Shown: positions 42,486 to 50,970 of the stretch, one piece after another | Position numbering within the stretch: position 1 is the first letter of the stretch | Layout: every line of letters begins with the position of its first letter | Assembly: GCF_016428645.1 (NCBI RefSeq) | Contig: NZ_JAELXW010000023.1 | Location: 1 to 64,000 of the forward strand | Direction of reading: 5' to 3' | DNA length: 64,000 bases | From: Glycomyces salinus | Lineage (GTDB): Bacteria > Actinomycetota > Actinomycetes > Mycobacteriales > Micromonosporaceae | Translations under genes and position numbers: made by a program | Notes under the pieces: model-generated | Seen by the model: only the letters and a program-made list of their open reading frames with translations | Databases searched by the model: none | Told to the model about the DNA's origin: nothing

Positions 42486-43634
42486 CTACTTGCCTTCCGT
42501 GAGCCGACGGGCCGCTCGCCGGGCGCGTTCACGCAGTTCGGCCACGTCGTCGCCGCACACGGTCACGTGCCCGATCTTGCGGCCGGGCCGAACGGCCTTG
42601 CCGTAGAGGTGGACGCGCGCGGCCGTGTCGTCGGCCATCAGGTGCTGGAGCCGCTCGTCGAGGCGCGGGCCTCCGGCCTCGCCGCCGAGGACGTTGGCCA
42701 TCACCGTCACCGGGGCCGCGGTCTCGGCCGAGCCGAGCGGGTAGTCCAGGACGGCCCGCAGGTGCTGCTCGAACTGGCTGGTCACCGCGCCTTCGATGGT
42801 CCAGTGCCCGGAGTTGTGGGCGCGCATGGCCAGTTCGTTGACGCTGAGCCTTTGAGAACCGTCGCCCTCCTCGGTCTGGAACAGCTCGACGGCGAGCATC
42901 CCGCACACGCCCAGCTCCTCGGCGACGGTGCGGGCGATGGCGGCGGCCTCGGCGGCGGTCGCCTCGTCGAGGTCCTGCGCCGGAGCGATGACCTCGGTGC
43001 AGATCCCGCCGACCTGCACGGTCTCGACCACCGGGTAGACGGCCGTCTCGCCGCGCGGCGAGCGGGCGACCTGGACGGCGAGCTCCCTGACCAGGGGCAT
43101 CCGCTCCTCGGCGATGAGCCGGATGCCGGAGGCGAGGACCTCCTCGGCGTCGGCGGCCGAATCGACCATCCACACGCCCTTGCCGTCGTAGCCGCCGGTG
43201 GCGGCCTTGAGCACACACGGCGTCCCGAACTCGGCGACGTCGGCGGCCGCGGCGACCGGCGCCCAGCGCGGCTGCGGCAGGCCGAGCTTGCCGAGCCGCT
43301 CCCGCATGGCCTGCTTGTCCTGGGCGAACAGGAGTGCCTCGGGCCTGGGCTGCACCTCGACGCCCTCGGCGACGAGGGCCCGCAGGGCCTCCTGCGGCAC
43401 GTGCTCGTGGTCGAAGGTGACCACGGTGGCGCCGGAGGCGAACTCGCGCAGGGCGTCGAGGTCGCGGTAGTCGCCGATCCGCACCTGGGAGGCGACGGCG
43501 GCCGCGCTCTCGGCGGGGTCGGCGGCGAGGATCTTGAGGCTCTGGCCGAGGGCTATCGCGGCCTGGTGGGTCATGCGGGCGAGCTGCCCGGCGCCGATCA
43601 TGGCCACGGTCGGAAGTTGGGTCGCTGCGTCCAC
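42486..43634 (-). CDS. purK: N5-carboxyaminoimidazole ribonucleotide synthase
   Basis: PurK, 382 residues, ATP-grasp enzyme that carboxylates AIR with bicarbonate. VAMIGAGQLARMTHQAAIAL at the N-terminus, TFDHEHVPQEALRAL, PCVLKAATGGYDGKGVWMV (ATP site) and LSVNELAMRAHNSGHWTIEG (metal and product site) are diagnostic. GTG start at 43634. The small XRE regulator gene ends 66 bp upstream on the same strand. Confidence 0.95.
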   Translation of the reverse strand: MDAATQLPTVAMIGAGQLARMTHQAAIALGQSLKILAADPAESAAAVASQVRIGDYRDLDALREFASGATVVTFDHEHVPQEALRALVAEGVEVQPRPEALLFAQDKQAMRERLGKLGLPQPRWAPVAAAADVAEFGTPCVLKAATGGYDGKGVWMVDSAADAEEVLASGIRLIAEERMPLVRELAVQVARSPRGETAVYPVVETVQVGGICTEVIAPAQDLDEATAAEAAAIARTVAEELGVCGMLAVELFQTEEGDGSQRLSVNELAMRAHNSGHWTIEGAVTSQFEQHLRAVLDYPLGSAETAAPVTVMANVLGGEAGGPRLDERLQHLMADDTAARVHLYGKAVRPGRKIGHVTVCGDDVAELRERARRAARRLTEGK

Positions 43635-43700
43635 GCCGGAGAGCTTAACGCGAGGTCGGGCGCGGGCTCCGGCAGCTGAGGGCGAGCGTGAGGAAGGTCC

Positions 43701-43949
43701 TCACGGCCGCGGAGAGGCGTCGGCGGCGAGTTCGGCGATCGAGAGGCCGAGCACGCGGCACAGGGAGGCGACGGTGAAGAAGGCGGGCGCGGCGATGCGG
43801 CCGGTCTCGATCTTGCGGAGGGTCTCGGGCGAGACGCCCGCGGCGTAGGCGACCTCGCCGAGGGCACGGTCACCGCGGGCTTCGCGGAGCGTGCGGCCGA
43901 GCGCGCGCCCGCGAGCGCGTTCGGCGGGAGTCAGCGTCGGCCGGATCAT
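43701..43949 (-). CDS. Small XRE-family regulator divergent from map
   Basis: 82 residues, almost only a helix-turn-helix domain: LGRTLREARGDRALGEVAYA, AGVSPETLRKIETGRIAAP and VASLCRVLGLSIAELA. ATG 43949 lies at the edge of a double palindrome shared with the divergent map promoter, so it probably represses itself and map. Longer upstream frames would read through that operator and are rejected. purK follows 66 bp downstream. Confidence 0.85.
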   Translation of the reverse strand: MIRPTLTPAERARGRALGRTLREARGDRALGEVAYAAGVSPETLRKIETGRIAAPAFFTVASLCRVLGLSIAELAADASPRP

Positions 43950-43952
43950 GAC

Positions 43953-43980
43953 GGTATTATAGTACCGGTATAAAAATACC
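43953..43980. promoter_or_regulatory. Double operator between the XRE gene and map
   Basis: Two abutting 14-bp imperfect palindromes, GGTATTATAGTACC (43953-43966) and GGTATAAAAATACC (43967-43980), both with GGTA/TACC-type ends and AT-rich centres. They are the only AT-rich segment of the divergent promoter and start 4 bp from the XRE start codon. Confidence 0.65.
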
Positions 43981-44007
43981 AACATTTTCGCGCGAGGAGG
44001 AAGCCCC

Positions 44008-44793
44008 ATGATCGAGCTGCACACCCCCGAGGAGATCGCCCGAATGCGCCCGGCCGGGCGCTTCGTGGCCCAGACGCTCACCGAGCTGTCCGAGGTCGCC
44101 GACATCGGCGTCAACCTCCTGGACCTCGACGACCTGGCCCACCGCCGCATCAAAGAGGCCGGCGCGACCTCCTGCTACATCGACTACCACCCCTCGTTCG
44201 GGGCGCGGCCGTTCGGGAAGGTCCTGTGCACCTCGGTCAACGACGCGGTCCTGCACGGCCTGCCGTTCGACTACAAGCTCCGCGACGGCGACCTGGTGAG
44301 CCTCGACTTCGCCGTCTCGGTCGACGGCTGGGTGGCCGACTCGGCCCTCAGCTTCACCGTCGGCACGCCCCGCGAGGAGGACCTGAGACTCATCGACACC
44401 GCCGCCCGCGCTCTGGAGGCCGGAATCGGCGCGGCCCGCGCCGACAACAAGATCGGCGACATCTCCGCGGCGATCGCCGAGGTCGCCCGCGCCGAGGGTC
44501 TGGGCATCAACACCGAGTTCGGCGGCCACGGCGTGGGACGCGAGATGCACGGCGACCCGCACATCCCCAACGACGGCCGCCCCGGCCGCGGCATGCGGCT
44601 GAGGCCCGGCCTGGTCATCGCGATCGAGCCGTGGTTCCTGCAGAGCACCGACAAGATCCGCTACGACACCGACGGCTGGACGCTGCGCAGCGCCGACGGC
44701 TCGCGCGGGGCGCACATGGAGCACACGATCGCGGTCACCGAAGGCGACCCGGTCGTCCTGACCGACCGCGCCGATCTGCCGAAGCGGCGCTAA
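44008..44793 (+). CDS. map: Type I methionine aminopeptidase
   Basis: 261 residues. It removes the initiator Met from nascent proteins. All five metal ligands are visible: two Asp in LVSLDFAVSVDGWVADSA, His in FGGHGVGREMHGDPH, Glu in LVIAIEPWFLQ and Glu in GAHMEHTIAV. GAGGAGG precedes the ATG. There is no N-terminal SH3-binding extension. Actinomycetes usually have another map in the secY-adk region; this copy has its own regulator and may be conditional. Confidence 0.95.
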   Translation: MIELHTPEEIARMRPAGRFVAQTLTELSEVADIGVNLLDLDDLAHRRIKEAGATSCYIDYHPSFGARPFGKVLCTSVNDAVLHGLPFDYKLRDGDLVSLDFAVSVDGWVADSALSFTVGTPREEDLRLIDTAARALEAGIGAARADNKIGDISAAIAEVARAEGLGINTEFGGHGVGREMHGDPHIPNDGRPGRGMRLRPGLVIAIEPWFLQSTDKIRYDTDGWTLRSADGSRGAHMEHTIAVTEGDPVVLTDRADLPKRR

Positions 44794-45419
44794 CTCCCGG
44801 TCTCGGCGCGCCGCAGCCGCTCGAAGCGGTCGACCATGCGCTCGGTGCGGATCTCCTCGGCGGTGACGGCGTAGCCGTAGTGGTCGCGCCAGTCGCCGTC
44901 GATGTAGAGGTAGCGCTTGTGCAGGCCCTCGCGCCGCAGCCCCAGCTTCTCGGCGACCCGGTTCGACGGCCCGTTCTCGGGCCGGATGTTGACCTCGATG
45001 CGGTGCAGACGCCCCACGGTCAGCGCGTGGTCGATCACCATCGCCAGCGCGGTCGCGGTGATGCCCTTCCCGGCGTGGCCCTGGTCGATCCAGTACCCGG
45101 CGTAGGCCGAGCCGAAGGCGCGCCGCACGATGTTGCCGACGGTCAGCCCCCCGCACAGCGCCCCGCGGTAGCAGACGGCGAGCGGCCAGCTCGTGCCCTC
45201 CTTGACCGAGCGTTTGAGCCCGCGCATCATCGAGCGGAAGGCGGCGGGCGAATGCGCCTCGTGCCAAGTGGTTCCGGTGCCGGGCTCCCATGGGGCGAGC
45301 CAGGCCTCGTTGGCGCGGCGCAACTCGCTCCACCGCCGCGCGTCGCCGCGGCGGAACGGCCGAACGCTCACCTCGCCGTGTTCGAGGTGCACCGGCCATC
45401 CGGGGTTGGAAAGGGTCAT
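44790..45419 (-). CDS. RimJ/RimL-like GNAT N-acetyltransferase
   Basis: 209 residues: VSVRPFRRGDARRWSELRRA at the N-terminus, GSAYAGYWIDQGHAGKGITA (acetyl-CoA loop, Q/R-x-x-G-x-G/A-like) and RIEVNIRPENGPSNRVAEKL followed by LRREGLHKRYLYIDGDWRDH. This is the RimJ pattern of ribosomal-protein N-terminal acetylases. ATG overlaps the moeA stop (ATGA), giving the galU-moeA-rimJ order found in Streptomyces. Its stop overlaps map by 4 bp on the opposite strand. Confidence 0.88.
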   Translation of the reverse strand: MTLSNPGWPVHLEHGEVSVRPFRRGDARRWSELRRANEAWLAPWEPGTGTTWHEAHSPAAFRSMMRGLKRSVKEGTSWPLAVCYRGALCGGLTVGNIVRRAFGSAYAGYWIDQGHAGKGITATALAMVIDHALTVGRLHRIEVNIRPENGPSNRVAEKLGLRREGLHKRYLYIDGDWRDHYGYAVTAEEIRTERMVDRFERLRRAETGS

Positions 45420-46654
45420 CTAGTGCGGTCCAATAGCAGTACGTCTACGGTCGACCCGGCGGGCACTCGGGTCGCGTTCTCGCCGATCGTCATCAGACCG
45501 GTCGCTTCGGCCAGTCCGGTGAGAGTGTAGGAGGAGGTCCCCAGCGGGGCCACGGTGTAGCCGCCGCCGCGCCGTTCGGCGACGCGGACCGGGCGGAATT
45601 CGCGCAGTCCGTTCGGTGAGGATACGGGCTCGGTCAGGTTGGCGCGCACGCTGGGCCGGAAGACCGGCTCCGCCCCGGCCAGACGCTGGATGAGCGGGCG
45701 CGCGAACATCTCGAACGCGACCTGCGCGGCGACCGGGTCGCCCGGCAGGCACACGATCGGGACCTCCTCGGGCCCGATGGTGCCGAAGCCCATCGTCTCG
45801 CACAGGTAGACCGCGACCGGTTCGAACGAGACCGCGCCGTCACGGGAGAGCGTGCGCCGCACCATGTCTCCGGGACCGGTGCCGGTGCCGCCGGTCGTGA
45901 CGACCAGGTCGGCGCGGAGGATCTGGTCGTCGAGGACGGCCCGCAGCGCGTCGGGGTCGTCGTCGCAGATGCCGACCCGGTAGGCGTGGGCGCCGGCCTC
46001 GGAGGCGGCGGCGGTGACCACGTGGGAGTCGACGTCGACCAGCTGCCCGGGCTGGGAGGGCCGGCCGGTGTCGACCAGTTCGTCGCCGGTGGCGATGACG
46101 ACCACGCGCGGGGTCGGGCGGACCACCACGTCGGCGATCCCGGCCCCGGCCAGCAGCGCGATCAGCTGCGGGGTGACGCGGCGGCCCTCGTGGGCCAGGA
46201 CCTCGCCGGAGGTGCGCTCCGAGCCGAGGCGCCGGACGCCGTGGCCGCGGCGCGGCACCTGCCTCACCTCGACGGTGGCCATGCCCTCGTCGGTCCAGGT
46301 CAGGGGCACGACGATGTCGGCGCCGACCGGGAGCGGGGCCCCGGCGGCGACCGAGAAGCAGGTGCCCGAGACCAGGCGCACCGGCCGCCATGAGGAGGCG
46401 GCCAGGTCGCCGAGGACTTTGAGGTTGACCCCGCGCTCGGGGCTGGCCCCGGACAGGTCGTCGGCGTTGGCGGCGTAGCCGTCGATGGCGGCGTAGTCGA
46501 ACGCGGGGAGCGGCCCGGGGCCGGTGACGTCCTCGGCGAGGACCGAGCCGGTCGACCGGGTCATGTCGACGTCGACCGGCGGCAGCGGGCGGACCAGGGC
46601 CAGAGCCTTGGACAGGAAATCCGCCAGTGGCGTCGCCTCGCCGCTCCCCTTCAC
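45416..46654 (-). CDS. moeA: Molybdopterin molybdotransferase
   Basis: 412 residues, inserts molybdate into adenylated molybdopterin. Domains in order: LPAFDYAAIDGYAANADDLS (MoeA N-terminal), PLPVGADIVVPLTWTDEGM, the MogA-like core with PRVVVIATGDELVDTG and LVVTTGGTGTGPGDMVRRTL, VPIVCLPGDPVAAQVAFEMF, and a C-terminal beta domain. GTG start at 46654. Operon with the downstream acetyltransferase and probably with galU 96 bp upstream. Confidence 0.93.
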   Translation of the reverse strand: MKGSGEATPLADFLSKALALVRPLPPVDVDMTRSTGSVLAEDVTGPGPLPAFDYAAIDGYAANADDLSGASPERGVNLKVLGDLAASSWRPVRLVSGTCFSVAAGAPLPVGADIVVPLTWTDEGMATVEVRQVPRRGHGVRRLGSERTSGEVLAHEGRRVTPQLIALLAGAGIADVVVRPTPRVVVIATGDELVDTGRPSQPGQLVDVDSHVVTAAASEAGAHAYRVGICDDDPDALRAVLDDQILRADLVVTTGGTGTGPGDMVRRTLSRDGAVSFEPVAVYLCETMGFGTIGPEEVPIVCLPGDPVAAQVAFEMFARPLIQRLAGAEPVFRPSVRANLTEPVSSPNGLREFRPVRVAERRGGGYTVAPLGTSSYTLTGLAEATGLMTIGENATRVPAGSTVDVLLLDRTR

Positions 46655-46750
46655 TGATTCAGCCCCCCGTGTGTCGAGTCCCCGCCGTGCGTCGGCACTG
46701 CCTGTCTCGGCGAAGCCCGTGAGAGGTCACTTCACCCTGCCGCGTTCACG

Positions 46751-47641
46751 TCAACCCAGTGTCGCACTGAAATCGCGCAGCCAGGCGTTGAAGCCGGGCA
46801 AGTCGTCCCTCTCAGTGGCGAGTTCTATGAGGGTCTGGAGGTATGCGGCCGGTTCGCCGGTGTCGTACCGGCGGCCCCGGAACACCACCCCGTGGACGGG
46901 GGTTCCGTTGGCGCGCATGGTGTCCATGGCGTCGGTCAGCTGGATCTCGCCGCCGCGCCCGGGCGGGGTGTCGGCCAGGACGGGGAAGATGGACCCGGGC
47001 AGGACGTAGCGTCCGATGAGGATGAGGTTGCTGGGCGCGTCGTCGACGGCCGGCTTCTCGACCATGCCGGTGACCTCGACGACGTCGTCCCGGTCGGTCT
47101 CGCGGACGGCGGCCACGCCGTACCTGGAGACGTCCTCGCGCGGGACCTCCATGAGCGCCAGGACGATCCCGCCGGTCTCGGCCTGGAGTTCGGTCATGCG
47201 CGGCAGGAGCTTGTCGTCGAGGTGGCAGAACTCGTCGCCGAGCAGGACCGCGAACGGCTCGTCGCCGACGCTGGCCTCGGCGCGGCCGACCGCGTGGCCC
47301 AGGCCCTTGGCCCCGCCCTGGCGGATCGCGGCGATCTCGGCGATGGACTCGGGGGCCTTGACCTTGGCGAGCATGGCGTCCTTGCCCTTGGCCTCGAGCG
47401 CGTTGTCGAGGTCGGCGCGGGCGTCGAAGTAGTCGATCATCGAGTCCTTGCCGGGGGCGGTGACGAGGGTGACCTCGCCCAGGCCCGCGGCGGCGGCCTC
47501 TTCGACGATGTACTGGAGGACCGGCTTGTCGACGATCGGCAGGAGTTCCTTCGGCACGGCCTTGGTGACCGGTAGGAATCGCGTGGCGAAGCCGGCTGCG
47601 GGAATGACGGCCTTGGTGGCGCGGCGCGAGGTAGATGACAT
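46751..47641 (-). CDS. galU: UTP-glucose-1-phosphate uridylyltransferase
   Basis: 296 residues, makes UDP-glucose for trehalose, glycan and cell-wall synthesis. AVIPAAGFATRFLPVTKAVP with KELLPIVDKPVLQYIVEEA is the nucleotide-binding start; FAVLLGDEFCHLDDKLLPRM and EKPAVDDAPSNLILIGRYVL follow, and GVVFRGRRYDTGEPAAYLQT is the sugar-binding end. ATG 47641. Confidence 0.95.
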   Translation of the reverse strand: MSSTSRRATKAVIPAAGFATRFLPVTKAVPKELLPIVDKPVLQYIVEEAAAAGLGEVTLVTAPGKDSMIDYFDARADLDNALEAKGKDAMLAKVKAPESIAEIAAIRQGGAKGLGHAVGRAEASVGDEPFAVLLGDEFCHLDDKLLPRMTELQAETGGIVLALMEVPREDVSRYGVAAVRETDRDDVVEVTGMVEKPAVDDAPSNLILIGRYVLPGSIFPVLADTPPGRGGEIQLTDAMDTMRANGTPVHGVVFRGRRYDTGEPAAYLQTLIELATERDDLPGFNAWLRDFSATLG

Positions 47642-47707
47642 AGGCCGAGCGTAGCGTGACTACCGAAGGTCACATCTCGGCCACCCTGGTCTTCCCTGGT
47701 GGTCGGC

Positions 47708-49687
47708 TTAGGTCGCGGCTATCTTCCAGGTGTCGCGCCCGGCCGCCTTGGCGGCGTAGAGGGCCTCGTCGGCCGCGGCCATCACGCCGGAGGCGGTGTC
47801 GGCGTGCTCGCCGAGGACGGCGATGCCGAGCGAGACGGTGATGCGCAGTTCCAGGCCGCCTTCGGCGGCGTTGACCTTGAACGGCTTGCCGGCCACGGCC
47901 CGGCCGAGCCGCTCGGCCACGGCCGAGGCGCCGGCGGCGTCGGTCTCGGGCAGCAGCACCATGAACTCCTCGCCGCCGTGCCTGAAGGCCAGGTCGACCT
48001 CTCTGATCTGGCCGGTGATGCGGCGGGCCAGCTCGGTCAGGACCTGGTCGCCCACGGGGTGACCGTAGGTGTCGTTGACGGCCTTGAACAGGTCGAGGTC
48101 GATCGCCAGCAGCGCCGAGGGCCGCCGGTGGCGGCGGGCCCGCTCGGCCTCCCGGCGCAGGGAGGTCTGGAGGAACCGGTAGTTCCACAGCCCGGTGAGC
48201 GGGTCGGTCAGGCTCAGCCGCTGCGCCTGGCGGTGCAGCAGCACGTTCTCCACGGCCACGGCGACCTGGCCGGCGAAGGTCTTGAGGGTCTCGACGTCGC
48301 CGTCGTCGAAGTCCTGCCCGGCGATCCGGTCGTAGAGGACCAGCACGCCCAGGACTCCGTCGTCGGTGTCGGCGGACGCGGAGGCGGGGTCGTCGGAGAG
48401 GATCCGCCGGGCCGACCACTGGTCGGACTCGACGGCGCGGCGGCCGCTGAAGGGCACGGCGACGACGGTGCGCGCGTCGGGTTCGGTCTCGGCGCGCTTC
48501 CACCGGCCGAGCCGTCCGGCCTCGATGCGGCCGCGCGCGGGCACGCCGCCGGCGGCGATGGCGCCGATGACGCCCTCCCCGAGCCGGACCGAGGCCGGGC
48601 CGTCCATGCCGAGTTCGCCTTCGCCGGCCCGCTGCCGCAGCAGCTGGGAGTCCTCGACGTCGACGAGCATGATCACTCCGGCCTCGGCATTGGTGGTGAC
48701 CATGGCGGTGTCGAGGATGACCTCGAGGATGCGGTCGAGGTCGAGCGTGGCGGTCAGGGTCTGGCCGAGCCAGCCCAGCTGGCCGCGCATCTGGTCCCGG
48801 GAGGCGGTCAGGGCCTGCACGTACGCCTGGGTCTGGGCGGTCATGCGGTTGAAGTTGAGGGCCAGGTTGGCGAGTTCGTCGGTGCCGTGGACGGGGACGC
48901 GGACGTCCAGGTCGCCGTCGCTGACGCGCTCGGCCGCGGCGGTGACCTCGGCCAGGGGCCGGGTGGTCGAGCGCGAGAGCCAGGCGGCCAGGGCCATCGC
49001 GCACACCGCCGAGGCCAGGACCATGGCGGCCAGCGTCCAGTACATGGGGGTGATCTCGGTGGAGGGGATGCCGATGCGCAGCGGCAGGAACGCCTCGGTG
49101 GCGGTCCAGCGCCCGGCGTCCTCGTTCCCGGCCGCGAGCGGGGCGGCGCGGCCGTCGAGGAGGACCAGGTCGGCGTCGGCGGCGCTGGCCACGGAGGTCA
49201 GGAAGCGGTCGTCGACCACGCGGTAGGCGGTGAAGCGGGAGTCGGTGCCGTCGGCGTTCTGGACGGTGGCCTCGGCGGCGAGGGCGACGATCGAGCCCTG
49301 GGCGTCGGCCTCGTGCTCGGCGCCGCATTCGACCCAGGAGCCCTCGGGGGCGGCCGCGCCGACTCCGGAGGCCCCGGCGGCGGCGTCCATGCCGACGAAG
49401 ACGACGCCGTCGACCACGGCGCGCCGGACGGCCAGATCGGCCATCTCGCGCGCGTTGTCGTGGCCGCCGCTACGGTAGTTCATGGCCACCGCCGCCACGG
49501 AGGCCTGAACCCGTTCGCAGATGGTCCCGAGAGTGGAGTCGACATTGGTGACCGCCGACTGCTCCAGCGCCTGGGTGCGGGATTCGGACAGATGCGACAT
49601 GATGGCAGCCACGAAGACGGCTCCCACCAGTACCGGCCCGAGCACGACGACAAGGAACGCCGTGGTGAGCCGTGAGCGCAGCGACAC
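47708..49687 (-). CDS. Membrane diguanylate cyclase (sensor-HAMP-GAF-GGDEF)
   Basis: 659 residues. TM1 (LTTAFLVVVLGPVLVGAVFV), an extracytoplasmic sensor of about 180 residues, TM2 (LAAMVLASAVCAMALAAWLS), a HAMP segment (RPLAEVTAAAERVSDGDLDV), a GAF domain (about residues 300-470) and a GGDEF domain. The catalytic loop is FRHGGEEFMVLLP and an inhibitory RxxD (REVD) sits five residues before it, so it should make c-di-GMP with feedback control. c-di-GMP controls development through BldD in Streptomyces. No EAL domain is attached. GTG start at 49687. Confidence 0.9.
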   Translation of the reverse strand: MSLRSRLTTAFLVVVLGPVLVGAVFVAAIMSHLSESRTQALEQSAVTNVDSTLGTICERVQASVAAVAMNYRSGGHDNAREMADLAVRRAVVDGVVFVGMDAAAGASGVGAAAPEGSWVECGAEHEADAQGSIVALAAEATVQNADGTDSRFTAYRVVDDRFLTSVASAADADLVLLDGRAAPLAAGNEDAGRWTATEAFLPLRIGIPSTEITPMYWTLAAMVLASAVCAMALAAWLSRSTTRPLAEVTAAAERVSDGDLDVRVPVHGTDELANLALNFNRMTAQTQAYVQALTASRDQMRGQLGWLGQTLTATLDLDRILEVILDTAMVTTNAEAGVIMLVDVEDSQLLRQRAGEGELGMDGPASVRLGEGVIGAIAAGGVPARGRIEAGRLGRWKRAETEPDARTVVAVPFSGRRAVESDQWSARRILSDDPASASADTDDGVLGVLVLYDRIAGQDFDDGDVETLKTFAGQVAVAVENVLLHRQAQRLSLTDPLTGLWNYRFLQTSLRREAERARRHRRPSALLAIDLDLFKAVNDTYGHPVGDQVLTELARRITGQIREVDLAFRHGGEEFMVLLPETDAAGASAVAERLGRAVAGKPFKVNAAEGGLELRITVSLGIAVLGEHADTASGVMAAADEALYAAKAAGRDTWKIAAT

Positions 49688-49828
49688 CGAAGCCCCCTCA
49701 AGTTCACTCCCTAGAAGACTACCTAGAGCGACCGACCGGACACGACACGGTGCAGGGTTTCCCGGATAACTTGCCCGAAAGTATGAGATGGACTGACTGT
49801 TCAGTGGAAACAGTCGAGGTCACATGCG

Positions 49829-50452
49829 ATGACAGTGAGGAATACAGTGACAGCGTCGAAGCGTACCGTCCGTGACCGGCTCCTGTCCGGCCGCCAGTCG
49901 ATGCCGCGCCCGGACCGCGAGACCGCCGACCGGGCAACGTGGAATGCCTTGCGAGACTTCCTGAACGAGCATCTCAAGGAGGGCGCCACTGTCGCGGCCT
50001 ACCGGCCGTTCGGCGCCGAGCCCGGCGCCACGCTCGTCCCGGAGCTGCCCGAGCGGCTCTCCGAGACCTACCGGGTGCTGCTGCCGGTCACCTTGCCCGA
50101 CAACGACCTCGACTGGACGGTCCTGGGCTCCAAGCCCTTGGACGGCGAACGGTCCACGATGGCCCTGACCGGCCCCAAGGGCACCGAGGAGCTCGCCACG
50201 ACCTGCGGCCCGGAGGCCGTCGAGCAGGCCGCGGCCGTGATCGTCCCGGCCCTGGGCGTCACCGGCGCCGGACTGCGGCTCGGCCGCGGCGGCGGCTGCT
50301 ACGACCGGGCCCTGGCCCGCGTCGCGGCCGGCGTGCCGGTGGTGGCGCTGCTGCGCGACGGCGAGATCGGCGTCGAGATCCCGGCCGAGGCCCACGACCG
50401 GTCCGTCACGGCCATCGTCACCCCGGCCGAGGGCCTGGTCACGCTCGCGTGA
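49829..50452 (+). CDS. 5-formyltetrahydrofolate cyclo-ligase
   Basis: 207 residues, converts 5-formyl-THF to methenyl-THF with ATP. SKRTVRDRLLSGRQSMPRPD at the N-terminus, TVAAYRPFGAEPGATLVPEL in the middle, and the family signature GLRLGRGGGCYDRALA near the end. ATG 49829 lies in a divergent promoter with the GGDEF gene. It is followed on the same strand by an fmdB-type gene, a conserved actinobacterial neighbour. Confidence 0.92.
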   Translation: MTVRNTVTASKRTVRDRLLSGRQSMPRPDRETADRATWNALRDFLNEHLKEGATVAAYRPFGAEPGATLVPELPERLSETYRVLLPVTLPDNDLDWTVLGSKPLDGERSTMALTGPKGTEELATTCGPEAVEQAAAVIVPALGVTGAGLRLGRGGGCYDRALARVAAGVPVVALLRDGEIGVEIPAEAHDRSVTAIVTPAEGLVTLA

Positions 50453-50475
50453 TGCGTCACGCGCAGGGGAAGCGA

Positions 50476-50502
50476 TTAGCACTCCACGGCGTTGACTGCT
50501 AA
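50476..50502 (+). promoter_or_regulatory. CIRCE-like inverted repeat upstream of the fmdB-type gene
   Basis: TTAGCACTC (50476-50484), 9-nt spacer CACGGCGTT, then GACTGCTAA (50494-50502): one mismatch from a perfect CIRCE. The exact left arm TTAGCACTC occurs twice more, at 50557 and 50590, in the repeat array just downstream. Confidence 0.65.
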
Positions 50503-50529
50503 TGTTCATCGGGGTCCACGCGACCCCTG

Positions 50530-50628
50530 CTCACGGCGATGCTTGCGAGCCGAAAATTAGCACTCACGGCGATGCTTGCGAGCCGTAAATTAGCACTCAC
50601 GGCGATGCTTGCGAGCCGTAAATTAGCG
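50530..50628 (+). repeat. Three tandem copies of the 33-bp repeat upstream of fmdB
   Basis: Copies start at 50530, 50563 and 50596 and are nearly identical (CTCACGGCGATGCTTGCGAG, then CCGTAAATTAGC). Joins between copies recreate TTAGCACTC, the CIRCE half-site. GCGTTGACT lies on both sides of the segment (50489-50497 and 50626-50634), so the array may have come in by insertion or slippage. Confidence 0.85.
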
Positions 50629-50651
50629 TTGACTTCGCTGGAGGAAATACC

Positions 50652-50963
50652 GTGCCTACGTACGAATACCGCTGCAAGGAGTGCGGGTACGAGTTCGACA
50701 AGCACCAGTCGTTCGCCGAGCCCCGCCTCACCGACTGCCCCGACTGCGGCACCGCCGGAAGCCTGCGAAAGGTCTTCGGCAACGTCGGTGTGACCTTCAA
50801 GGGCAGCGGCTTCTACCGCACCGACTCGCGGTCGACCGACTCCAGCTCGCTCGGCTCGAACGCCTCCCAGAACGGCGCGAAGTCCGAGACCAAGAGCGAG
50901 ACGAAGTCCGACTCGAAGTCGAGCACCTCGACCAAGGCCGCCGCCGACTCCAAGGCCGCCTAG
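50652..50963 (+). CDS. FmdB-family zinc ribbon protein
   Basis: 103 residues. The zinc ribbon MPTYEYRCKECGYEFDKHQ followed by LTDCPDCGTAGSLRKVFGNV is the FmdB/CxxC_CxxC regulatory domain. The second half is a Ser/Thr/Lys-rich tail (KSETKSETKSDSKSSTSTK). The role is unknown, possibly regulatory. GTG 50652 has GGAGGAA 5-6 nt upstream. The CIRCE-like site and 33-bp array in front suggest stress-linked control, a point not known for the family. Confidence 0.88.
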   Translation: MPTYEYRCKECGYEFDKHQSFAEPRLTDCPDCGTAGSLRKVFGNVGVTFKGSGFYRTDSRSTDSSSLGSNASQNGAKSETKSETKSDSKSSTSTKAAADSKAA

Positions 50964-50970
50964 CGCCCGG

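Noticed and set aside
49946-49953. CTTGCGAG in the cyclo-ligase gene as another 33-bp repeat copy
   Set aside because: Only 8 bp match inside a conserved coding region, with no flanking similarity.
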